DNA of 64,000 bases from Schaalia odontolytica (lineage in GTDB: Bacteria; Actinomycetota; Actinomycetes; Actinomycetales; Actinomycetaceae). A model generated the notes under the pieces. That model had not been told where the DNA came from, made no database searches, and saw only the letters and a list, made by a program, of their open reading frames with translations. Where the stretch lies: positions 2,108,001-2,172,000 of the forward strand of contig NZ_CP133472.1 of assembly GCF_031191545.1 (NCBI RefSeq), read 5' to 3'. The position numbers and the translations under genes are program-made. Numbering within the stretch: the first letter of the stretch is position 1; every line of letters begins with the position of its first letter. This document shows, one piece after another, positions 26,154-33,417 of the stretch.

Positions 26154-27908
26154 GTGTCGTTCCAGCTCACTCGCGCCCATACGTCGGTGGTACTTGCCGC
26201 CACGACAATCGCAGCATCCCTTGTTGTTATTCCTACGCTCGCTGAGGGTACCGCTGTGTCCGAGGATGCGTTCTGCAACTCTCTGTCCGGTGCGGAGGGC
26301 CGAATTACAGAGGAATACAACCCCCTGCTCGCCAGCTACGCCGCTGCGGCCGCAGGTAGTTCTTCTGTCTCCACTGCAGATCCAGCCCGTGAATCTGAGC
26401 TTCGTGCGGCGCTGGCCGATGCGCAGGCTGCTCTCGAGGCTGCTCGGCAGGCTGCGCTAGGCTCCACTCCTTCGACTGGCGATGCCGGAGCAGCATTGAC
26501 CACGACCGACCGTGGCCTGGACTGGGTCGACTGGTCGCAGGTAGATGATGCCACTCAGGCCCGCATTATCGAAGCGCTCATTGTTCAGAAGATGAACGCG
26601 TACCGAGCGAATGCCGGCCTGCCCGAGCTGGTTGTCTCCGATACCGTGACCACGGATGCGCGCTCGTGGAGCCAGCACATGTCCGAGACGGACACTTTCA
26701 ATCACGATCCGGACTATAGGTACTTCGGTGCGGGCAAGCTTGATGGTGGTGACACGACCTACGCGGGCGAGAACATCGCCTACAACCACCGCGAGAACTT
26801 CGGAGACGAGTGGGGAGCGTACGGCACGACCAAGAATCCGATGCAGGCGGCGAACGCGCTCTTCGACCAGTGGAAGAAGTCTCCGGGGCATGACAAGAAC
26901 ATGCTCGCGCAGAACAATGTGGTGGGCGTGGGCGTGCACATCGCTCAGCATGGCGAGTTCACTCGCATCTACGGCACGCAGAAGTTCTACGCGATCACCG
27001 GTGGGTCGCCCGACGTCTCTCGCTTCCACACGACGGGCGACGCTGCTTCCGCCTACGGCTTCAACAGTGGAGCCTACAACGCTGACAATACGAACTATGT
27101 CTCCGGCCTGGCTGGCGGCGGAGACGAGCAGCGTGCGAACTCGTGGCAGAACAAGGTCGGAGCTCTCCCTGGCGTTGCTCTTCCGGTTGACGTCTCGGTG
27201 CTTCCTAGCAAGGGCGGATCTGCCACTGCCTCGACTTCGACGCCCGCTCCGGCTGCACCCGCTGCCGATGTGGATAAGCAGCAGGCAGTCATCGACGCTC
27301 AGGCCTCCGTGAACGAGGCTCAGAGCGCTCTCGATGCGTACCTCGCATCCGTGGCCGATGAGAAGCCTGCCGTGAGCCTCGCTGACATTGATGTGGAGCT
27401 TGATCGCGTCGCTGACTCTATTGCTGCTCAGACCTCCGTTCATCCGGAGAAGGATGGTGGAGTGACCCTGAGGTCTGGCGATCAGGCGGGGCGTTACCTT
27501 ACGGCTACTGACTACCGCGACGCTCTGACACGCTGCACAACGCCGTCCGTCGGTACCTCGGATCCTGTGAATCCGTCGATTCGTGAGGGGGAGCAGGATA
27601 CTCAGGATCCTAGTGATCCCGCGGTTCCTTCGGCCCCCTCCGTTGGTGGCGAGCAGACGCCTGCCCCCGTTGTCTCGGCTCCCGCTGCGAATGATCCCGT
27701 GACCCAGGTTCCCTCTGTTCAGGTCCCGGTGGCGCCCGCCACTGTTGGCCCGGCGCGGGGCGATGCCCCCACCTCGACCCCGGCCCAGACGCGCCGGAAC
27801 ACGCTGGCTGCCACCGGCGCATCGGGTGTGTGGGTTGGCGTCGGGGCGGTCGCTGTTCTCGTTGCTGGTGTCGGTGCGGTCGTCGCATCGCGCCGCTCCA
27901 GGCGCTGA
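26154..27908 (+). CDS. Surface CAP-domain protein with LAxTG (class E type) sorting signal
   Basis: A 584-residue exported protein. A signal peptide (about 1-31) is followed by an Ala-rich segment, a CAP/SCP/PR-1-like domain (about 143-282; QKMNAYRANAGLPELVVSD, SQHMSETDTFNHD, AGENIAYN, WKKSPGHDKNML), a short coiled coil (about 380-415), a Pro/Val-rich spacer, and the C-terminal signal LAATG (551-555) with a hydrophobic helix and RRSRR tail. LAxTG is the motif recognised by class E sortases. GTG 26154 is the earliest start after an in-frame TAA at 26148; it has no strong Shine-Dalgarno. CAP function here is unknown. Confidence 0.85.
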   Translation: MSFQLTRAHTSVVLAATTIAASLVVIPTLAEGTAVSEDAFCNSLSGAEGRITEEYNPLLASYAAAAAGSSSVSTADPARESELRAALADAQAALEAARQAALGSTPSTGDAGAALTTTDRGLDWVDWSQVDDATQARIIEALIVQKMNAYRANAGLPELVVSDTVTTDARSWSQHMSETDTFNHDPDYRYFGAGKLDGGDTTYAGENIAYNHRENFGDEWGAYGTTKNPMQAANALFDQWKKSPGHDKNMLAQNNVVGVGVHIAQHGEFTRIYGTQKFYAITGGSPDVSRFHTTGDAASAYGFNSGAYNADNTNYVSGLAGGGDEQRANSWQNKVGALPGVALPVDVSVLPSKGGSATASTSTPAPAAPAADVDKQQAVIDAQASVNEAQSALDAYLASVADEKPAVSLADIDVELDRVADSIAAQTSVHPEKDGGVTLRSGDQAGRYLTATDYRDALTRCTTPSVGTSDPVNPSIREGEQDTQDPSDPAVPSAPSVGGEQTPAPVVSAPAANDPVTQVPSVQVPVAPATVGPARGDAPTSTPAQTRRNTLAATGASGVWVGVGAVAVLVAGVGAVVASRRSRR

Positions 27909-27921
27909 TGCAACCTGCGTA

Positions 27922-27955
27922 AGCCCCTCCGATGAGCATGCTCATTGGAGGGGCT
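27922..27955 (+). terminator. Terminator after the CAP-domain gene
   Basis: AGCCCCTCC at 27922-27930 pairs with GGAGGGGCT at 27947-27955, enclosing a fully palindromic ATGAGC-AT-GCTCAT; CTTTC follows. Confidence 0.85.
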
Positions 27956-28011
27956 CTTTCGCACCCGTCGATGCCCCTTTGGTCTGTCTGATAACAGCGG
28001 TCGTCGCATAT

Positions 28012-28040
28012 TTGGAGTGTCGCATACTGCTGTGCATAGT
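28012..28040 (+). promoter_or_regulatory. Possible promoter of the first GW-repeat gene
   Basis: TTGGAG (28012-28017) and CATAGT (28035-28040) are 17 bp apart, about 105 bp before the ATG at 28146. Weak match; chosen by spacing. Confidence 0.25.
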
Positions 28041-28145
28041 CGGTAAAGGAACGTTGCGTAACTAAGGCACATTCGTCGGATGAGCGAGGCTGTGGCATCG
28101 GTGTATGCGCCTGGCTCGCCGACTGCTTCTTTGAGAGGAAGAGAT

Positions 28146-29075
28146 ATGCGTTCCATCAATATGCGTAGGAGCATGGTGGCGGCCGTGGGAGCTGCAGTAC
28201 TCGTCGTTGGAACACTGGTTCCGTCCTACGCGGCCCCGGTCTCCTACGGTCAGGATGTGCCCGGCGGCGACGCCGCTGTCGATGTGCCTGCGGTCGAGCC
28301 GATCGTAGATCCCGAACCCAACCCGAATCCCGAACCCGCGCCGAAGCCCTCCTGGAAGAAGGATTCCGTGGGCTGGTGGTACGACTTGGACAACGGATCG
28401 TTTGTTCGTGACGAGAAGCGTGAGATCGACGGTTCGACCTATCGCTTCGACTCTCGTGGCTACATGGTCACGGGTTGGCACAATACGGGCAGCGCGTGGG
28501 AGTATTACGCTGCCTCCGGTGTTCAGGCGCTCGGATGGACCAACGTGTCTGGAACGTGGTACTACCTCGACATGAGTACCGGTGTCATGCGCACGGGATG
28601 GACGACGGTTGACGGCAGCTGGTACTACCTGGGCGCCTCGGGCGCCATGGTCACCGGTTGGATGACACAGGGTGGAGCCTGGTACTACCTCAATGCGTCT
28701 GGCGTAGCCGTCACCGGGTGGAACACGATCGGTGGCTCCTGGTACTACTTCAACACGTCGGGTGCGATGGCCATCGGCTGGATGAATCAGGGCGGTACCT
28801 GGTACTACTTTGACTCCTCGGGTGTCATGGTTACCGGCACCCAGTGGATCTCCGGCGAGCGCCACTGGTTCTACGACTCCGGTGCCTGGTGGGGGCTGTA
28901 TCCTGTGCCGTCGCACAGTGGCGGGTCGGGGTCGGCGGGCGCTGCGACGGGTAACCGCTATAAGGCGATATGCCATGACGGGTCTGAGAGCTTCTCTGCC
29001 CCGGGTGTTGAGGACTATCGCGGTATGTGTGCGGGCCATCGCGGAATTGCGCGGAAGCTTGGGTACGGTTGGTGA
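28146..29075 (+). CDS. Secreted GW-repeat (choline-binding-like) protein with C-terminal DUF3761-like segment
   Basis: A 309-residue exported protein. Signal peptide (1-30, SYA-AP), acidic/Pro spacer, lead block ending YRFDSRGYMVTGWH, then about seven 20-residue GW...WYY repeats (about 100-245) like choline- or cell-wall-binding modules. The last 40 residues (ICHDGSESFSAPG, RGMCAGHRGIA) resemble DUF3761, a small Cys/His motif found at the end of secreted proteins. ATG 28146 has GAGAGGAAG upstream; ATG 28080 would add 22 residues before the signal peptide. It has no catalytic domain. It is a paralogue of the gene at 29720 and shares repeats with the fucosidase. Confidence 0.8.
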   Translation: MRSINMRRSMVAAVGAAVLVVGTLVPSYAAPVSYGQDVPGGDAAVDVPAVEPIVDPEPNPNPEPAPKPSWKKDSVGWWYDLDNGSFVRDEKREIDGSTYRFDSRGYMVTGWHNTGSAWEYYAASGVQALGWTNVSGTWYYLDMSTGVMRTGWTTVDGSWYYLGASGAMVTGWMTQGGAWYYLNASGVAVTGWNTIGGSWYYFNTSGAMAIGWMNQGGTWYYFDSSGVMVTGTQWISGERHWFYDSGAWWGLYPVPSHSGGSGSAGAATGNRYKAICHDGSESFSAPGVEDYRGMCAGHRGIARKLGYGW

Positions 29076-29113
29076 CCTTCTGAGTGCTCGTGCGCGGTGA
29101 TGCATCATCGGTG

Positions 29114-29145
29114 GTCTCGTCGGCAAGAGCGCTTGCCGACGGGAC
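29114..29145 (+). terminator. Terminator after the first GW-repeat gene
   Basis: A 14-bp stem (29114-29127 with 29132-29145, one G-U) with loop AGCG, followed by CTTTTC. Confidence 0.85.
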
Positions 29146-29589
29146 CTTTTCTTGGCGTCGAGGCGCTGCGATCGTCTCCGAGTTTCCGAGTCCGCGAAAC
29201 TTTGGAGCTCGCCGAGGTTGTTCGGCCACGCCGGTGGACGCCTTTGTCTCAGACGTGGCCCTCACTGTGAATTAAGGGGCGCGGCGACGAGCGTTCCGAT
29301 GCCCTGGCTCCGTTGTGTTAACGACGTGTCGGCTCTTAGTGCCGCGGTATAGCTGGATCGGGTGAGGTGTGGGAACGTGGCGTGTATCCCGAAGGGCAAG
29401 AGTCCCTGACTCTATCCCTCACGCTCCTGGAGGGGAGCGAGGTGGCGAGGTTAGACAGTGCGGGCGAGGGTGTGAATGCGTGTTGTGAACACCCCGTCGA
29501 GCTGGGAAAAGATCCCGGCCTGACCGTGAGGGATAGGGCTGGCCGTCTCCGTTTGTCCTTTGGTTTTCGAGGCACTTTGACATGTGCGC
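29146..29589. other. Long non-coding stretch between the two GW-repeat genes
   Basis: No open frame here looks like a gene. A CTATCCCTCACG copy at 29412-29423 and its exact complement at 29525-29536 enclose several smaller stems between 29400 and 29519 (see the separate entry). The rest shows nothing I can name. Confidence 0.5.
29400..29536 (+). other. Candidate structured RNA
   Basis: A 12-bp long-range inverted repeat (29412-29423 / 29525-29536) closes a segment with further stems: CGCTCC/GGAGCG (29422-29439), GGGTGT/ACACCC (29468-29494) and GCTGGGA/TCCCGGC (29501-29519). GAGTC/GACTC (29400-29412) lies beside it. It matches no RNA family I know. High GC makes chance stems likely, so this is only a candidate. 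Confidence 0.25.
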
Positions 29590-29618
29590 TTGATTATCAA
29601 GAAACCGTTGTGTATACT
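29590..29618 (+). promoter_or_regulatory. Promoter of the second GW-repeat gene
   Basis: TTGATT (29590-29595) and TATACT (29613-29618) are 17 bp apart, giving a start near 29625 and a leader of about 95 nt before ATG 29720. One of the best promoter matches in the window. Confidence 0.6.
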
Positions 29619-29719
29619 CGGCAATGCGTTACTACAAAACCCTAGTGACTGAGCTGGCGCCATTCACGTTCGTTCCAACGAAGCCTACGCAGGATGTGCG
29701 CCTCACGAAAGGAAAGCCC

Positions 29720-30547
29720 ATGCGCCCCATTAATGTTCGCACTCTTATGATCGCCGCCGTGAGCGCTGCCGTTCTCGCCGGAACCGTCGTTCCCGCCAAC
29801 GCGGCCGAGCTGACCGATCCCGGCGCTCCCGCCGAGGTCGCCGCCGCCTCCGAGGAGCAGCCCGCTGACGGTGCCGCCTCCGAGGAGCAGCCCGCCGACG
29901 GTGCCGCCTCCGAGGAGCAGCCCGCCGACGGTGCCGCCTCCGAGGAGCAGCCCGCTGACGACGGTGCGGCCGCCGACGATGGTGCTGCCTCCTGGAAGCA
30001 GGACGGCAAAGGCTGGTGGTTCGACCTCGGAGATGGAACCTACGCCAAGAACGAACTCATCGAGATTGATGACGTCATCTACCGCTTTGATGAGAACGGC
30101 TACATGATCACCGGCTGGCACAACCAGGAGGGCGAGTGGGAGTACTTTGCTTCCTCCGGTGCCCAGGCCTTCGGTTGGAACGTTATCGACGGCTCCTGGT
30201 ACTTCCTGGATCCCGAGACCGGCTTCATGCAGACCGGCTGGATCAACGTTGACGGCTCCTGGTACTACCTGAACGCCTCGGGCGACATGGCCATGGGTTG
30301 GGTCCACTACAACAACGAGTGGTACTACCTGACCGACTCCGGTGCGATGGCTACCGGCTGGACCCTGGTCGGCGGCTCCTGGTACTACCTGAACGCCTCG
30401 GGCGTCATGCTCATCGGCTGGGTTGAGGTTGAGGGTTCCTGGTACTACCTGAACGCCTCGGGCGCGATGGTCACCGGTACGCAGTGGATCGACGGTGTGC
30501 GTCACTGGTTCTTCCACAACGGCACCTGGTGGGGTGCCTGGAACTGA
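29720..30547 (+). CDS. Secreted GW-repeat (choline-binding-like) protein with acidic tandem repeats
   Basis: A 275-residue exported protein. Signal peptide (1-28, ANA-AE), then a 10-residue acidic repeat (PADGAASEEQ type, over three copies), a lead block ending YRFDENGYMITGWH, and about seven GW...WYYLNASG repeats to the C-terminus, with no other domain. ATG 29720 has GAAAGGA at 29707-29713; the ATG at 29624 would place 32 residues before the signal peptide. It is probably a non-covalently attached surface protein or adhesin; ligand unknown. Near-identical repeat units at DNA level could recombine. Confidence 0.8.
   Translation: MRPINVRTLMIAAVSAAVLAGTVVPANAAELTDPGAPAEVAAASEEQPADGAASEEQPADGAASEEQPADGAASEEQPADDGAAADDGAASWKQDGKGWWFDLGDGTYAKNELIEIDDVIYRFDENGYMITGWHNQEGEWEYFASSGAQAFGWNVIDGSWYFLDPETGFMQTGWINVDGSWYYLNASGDMAMGWVHYNNEWYYLTDSGAMATGWTLVGGSWYYLNASGVMLIGWVEVEGSWYYLNASGAMVTGTQWIDGVRHWFFHNGTWWGAWN
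29851..29960 (+). repeat. 30-bp tandem repeat coding for an acidic spacer
   Basis: Three near-identical 30-bp units (29851-29880, 29881-29910, 29911-29940), differing only at a C/T in a proline-alanine/aspartate codon region, plus a partial fourth (29941-29960). In-frame units mean copy-number change would alter spacer length without breaking the protein. Confidence 0.9.
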
Positions 30548-30606
30548 TCGGCGCGCATGAGCCGTGAGTGAGCGTCGCTCACTCGGACGCAATCGCACAC
30601 GCAAGA

Positions 30607-30638
30607 CCCCGGCCTCGTTCACGGTAACGAGGTCGGGG
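30607..30638 (+). terminator. Terminator after the second GW-repeat gene
   Basis: A 13-bp stem (30607-30619 with 30626-30638, one G-U) and 6-nt loop, 59 bp after the stop. A smaller GAGTGAGC/GCTCACTC hairpin lies at 30566-30584. Confidence 0.7.
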
Positions 30639-30689
30639 CCCGTGTATGTGACGGTAGGTGGCCCTGAGGGAGTCGCGACGTTAGACGAA

Positions 30690-30717
30690 GGGGGCGTGGC
30701 CAAGCGGCCACGCCCCC
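30690..30717. terminator. Hairpin at the end of pepN
   Basis: A perfect 12-bp stem (30690-30701 with 30706-30717) with loop AAGC. It lies between the converging GW-repeat gene (+) and pepN (-) and probably serves pepN. Confidence 0.7.
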
Positions 30718-30737
30718 AAAATACCCGTGAGGGCCTA

Positions 30738-33302
30738 TCAGCCCGCGTCCACCGCCTGGTTGGCGATCTGACGCTCACACACGTCGATGAGCTCGCGGAT
30801 GATGCGTAGGGTTCCGGCGGATGCGTCCGCGTGAGCCTCGATCCATGCCTTGCCGGAGCCGACCACGTCGACCTCGGTGGTGTAGCCCGCCAGTGCGGTC
30901 GGGAAGAGCAGGGTCGTGAGGTCTTCCGCGGTGTGGAAGGTGAAGGTCTCCCAGATGCCGGCGAGCGCATCGAAGTACTCGCCCACGTAGGTCGCGTAAG
31001 TGGAAGGGGTGGTGCGTGCCTGCGCCCAGAAGCCCGAGATCATCGCCCAGCGGGTGTCGTTGGGGATTGCGGTGTCGGTAAGGACCTTGTCCCACACGTC
31101 GGCCTTGACCCACTCGCCCTCACGAGCCGCACGAGCTGCAGCAGCGTTCTGGTGGCCGGTCATCGTGTCGTCGGTGGCCTCCAGCGCGGCGATGTCCTCC
31201 TCGGTGGCGGCGTTGCCGCGCACGAGCGCAATCAGTAGGCCCCACTTGAGGTCGACGTCGAGATCCAGGCCGTCCAGGGTCTGGGTGCCGTCGTACAGGG
31301 CACGGATTGCCTCGAACTGCTCGGGGCTTGTTGCATTGCGGGCAGCGGCTGCGACGAGCATGCGCTGCGCGTCGGATCCGGAGGTGGCCGTGCGGGCCAG
31401 GAGGAGGAGGCGACGGCCCGTGTCCTCGGCAGCTTCCGTGCGGTTCTCCGGAGCGACGAAAGTACGCACGGCCTCGTCGATGTGACGCAGGGTGAGCGTC
31501 AAGAGACTCATGTTGTCCTCGACGGGCACAGCACGCAGAGCCAGGTTCAGGTAGTCGCGCGCGGGCATCTCACCGTCACGGGTCATGTCCCACGCGGAGG
31601 CCATGACGACGCCTCGGGTCAGGGAATCCGTGAACTGGGTGATGTTGGTGATCGCGAAGGTCAGCGACTGCTCGTCGAGACGAACCTTGGCGTAGCCGAG
31701 GTCGCCGTCGTTGACGAGGATGAAGTCCGGGCGGGCAATGCCCGCGGCAGCCTCGACGACCGTTGAGGCACCGTCGACATCGAGCTCCTCGCGGAACACC
31801 TGGGCCAGTGTGCCCTCCTCGGTCAGCGAGTAGCCGGCCACGCCCAAGCGGTGCGGACGCAGGGAGGCACCCTCGGAGAAGGCTTCCTGGGTGATCTCAA
31901 GGCGCTCGATGGTGTTGTCGGGGGCGGTCGTGACGACCGGGCGTAGGAGAGTCACGCCGGCTTCCTCCAGCCACACCTTCGACCATGAGGCCAGGTCACG
32001 GCCCGAGGCGGCGGCCAGCTCGGAGAGCAGGTCCTCGAGGGTAGCGTTGGAGTAGGAGTGCTTCGTCAGGTACTCGTGCAGGCCAGCGAAGAACGCGTCC
32101 CGTCCCACGTAGGAGACGAGCTGGCGCAGCACAGAGGCACCCTTAGCGTAGGTAATGCCGTCGAAGTTGACCTCGACGTCGGCCAGGTCGCGGATCTCGG
32201 CCGTGATCGGGTGGGTCGTGGGCAGCTGATCCTGCTTCAGGCCCCAGTCCTTGCGAACCATGAAGCCGGTCCAGCCCTCGGTGTACTTGGTGGCCTCGGC
32301 CAGGGCCAGGTGACTCATGAACTCGGCGAAGGACTCGTTGAGCCACAGGTCGTTCCACCACTTCATGGTCACCAGGTCGCCGAACCACATGTGCGCCAGC
32401 TCGTGCAGGATCGTGTTGGCGCGCGCCTCCATCTGAGCCTCGGTGGGGCGCGTGCGGAACACGTAGGCATCGCGGAAGGTCACGCAGCCAGCGTTCTCCA
32501 TGGCACCCGCGTTGTACTCGGGCACGAAGATCTGGTCGTACTTGGTGAAGGGGTAGGCGATGCCGTAGGCACCTTCGAAGAACTCAAAGCCCCGACGGGT
32601 GATGTCGATGATCTCGTCGGCGTCCAGGTGCTTGACGATCGACGCGCGTGCGTAGACACCCAGGTCGATCGTGCGCCCATCGGAGGAAGTCAGTGTGGCC
32701 GTGGTGCCCTCGTAGGGGCCGGCAACGATTGCGGTGATGTAGGTCGACATTACCTCGGTCGTCGCGAAACGGTAGACCCAGGTCTCGCCCTCTTCCTCGG
32801 GGGTGGGGGTAGGGGCGTTGGAGAAGACCTTCCAGCCCTTGGGGGCCTTCACCGTCAGAGTGAAGGTGGACTTTAGATCGGGCTGCTCGAAGGTCGTGTA
32901 GACGCGGCGTGCATCCGGGACCTCGAACTGGGAGTACGTGTAAGCCTGTCCGTCGGCGGGGTCGACGAAGCGGTGAAGGCCCTCGCCCGTGTGCATGTAC
33001 TGGCAGGACGCCTCAACCTCGAGGACGTTGTGCTCGGCAAGGTTGTCTAGCGCGATGCGGTTGTCCTGGTGGGCCGAGAAAGGGTCCAGGGCGTGACCGT
33101 TTAATGTGATCGAGTGGACGTTGTTAGAGACGAGGTCAGCGAACGTGGAGGCTCCTTCGCGCGCGTCGAACTCGATGCGGGTGAATGAACCGAAGTCGGT
33201 GTCTCCGCGCGTGAGATCCAGGGAGATCTCGTAGCGCGTCACAGAGGAAATGACCGAGGCTCGCTCGGTCGCTTCCTCGCGAGTCAGGTTCAGGCCGGGC
33301 AT
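30738..33302 (-). CDS. pepN: Aminopeptidase N (M1 family)
   Basis: An 854-residue cytosolic zinc aminopeptidase that trims N-terminal residues from peptides. The substrate-binding GAMEN motif lies just before the zinc motif H300-E-L-A-H304 with E323 as third ligand (NESFAEF), all as in actinobacterial PepN. An ERAP1-like C-terminal domain fills the second half. ATG 33302 has GGAAAGG upstream. There is no signal peptide. It lies next to a second metallopeptidase in the same direction, separated by 115 bp with a hairpin. Confidence 0.95.
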   Translation of the reverse strand: MPGLNLTREEATERASVISSVTRYEISLDLTRGDTDFGSFTRIEFDAREGASTFADLVSNNVHSITLNGHALDPFSAHQDNRIALDNLAEHNVLEVEASCQYMHTGEGLHRFVDPADGQAYTYSQFEVPDARRVYTTFEQPDLKSTFTLTVKAPKGWKVFSNAPTPTPEEEGETWVYRFATTEVMSTYITAIVAGPYEGTTATLTSSDGRTIDLGVYARASIVKHLDADEIIDITRRGFEFFEGAYGIAYPFTKYDQIFVPEYNAGAMENAGCVTFRDAYVFRTRPTEAQMEARANTILHELAHMWFGDLVTMKWWNDLWLNESFAEFMSHLALAEATKYTEGWTGFMVRKDWGLKQDQLPTTHPITAEIRDLADVEVNFDGITYAKGASVLRQLVSYVGRDAFFAGLHEYLTKHSYSNATLEDLLSELAAASGRDLASWSKVWLEEAGVTLLRPVVTTAPDNTIERLEITQEAFSEGASLRPHRLGVAGYSLTEEGTLAQVFREELDVDGASTVVEAAAGIARPDFILVNDGDLGYAKVRLDEQSLTFAITNITQFTDSLTRGVVMASAWDMTRDGEMPARDYLNLALRAVPVEDNMSLLTLTLRHIDEAVRTFVAPENRTEAAEDTGRRLLLLARTATSGSDAQRMLVAAAARNATSPEQFEAIRALYDGTQTLDGLDLDVDLKWGLLIALVRGNAATEEDIAALEATDDTMTGHQNAAAARAAREGEWVKADVWDKVLTDTAIPNDTRWAMISGFWAQARTTPSTYATYVGEYFDALAGIWETFTFHTAEDLTTLLFPTALAGYTTEVDVVGSGKAWIEAHADASAGTLRIIRELIDVCERQIANQAVDAG

Positions 33303-33389
33303 GTGGTGCCTTTCCGTCGATGGAATGGGGGCGCTGTTGCGCTCAATATTCCTATGTTGTCATGCGATTGGAATGATTGCGCGTGGCGC

Positions 33390-33405
33390 GCCGACTTTTG
33401 TCGGC
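33390..33405 (-). terminator. Small hairpin between the M13 peptidase and pepN genes
   Basis: GCCGAC/GTCGGC with a four-base loop, 12 bp after the M13 peptidase stop on the minus strand. The stem is short, so termination is uncertain. Confidence 0.35.
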
Positions 33406-33417
33406 TCGGACACGTTT

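Noticed and set aside
29577-29582. TTGACA as the -35 of the second GW-repeat gene
   Set aside because: It is 30 bp from TATACT; TTGATT at 29590-29595 has the proper 17-bp spacing.
30240-30470. Repeated 30-bp blocks as a CRISPR array
   Set aside because: The blocks are coding GW repeats in one frame; there are no unique spacers of equal length and no cas genes.
29642-30970. 442-residue minus-strand open frame opposite the second GW-repeat gene
   Set aside because: Its repeats are the antisense of the GW units and it crosses a terminator.
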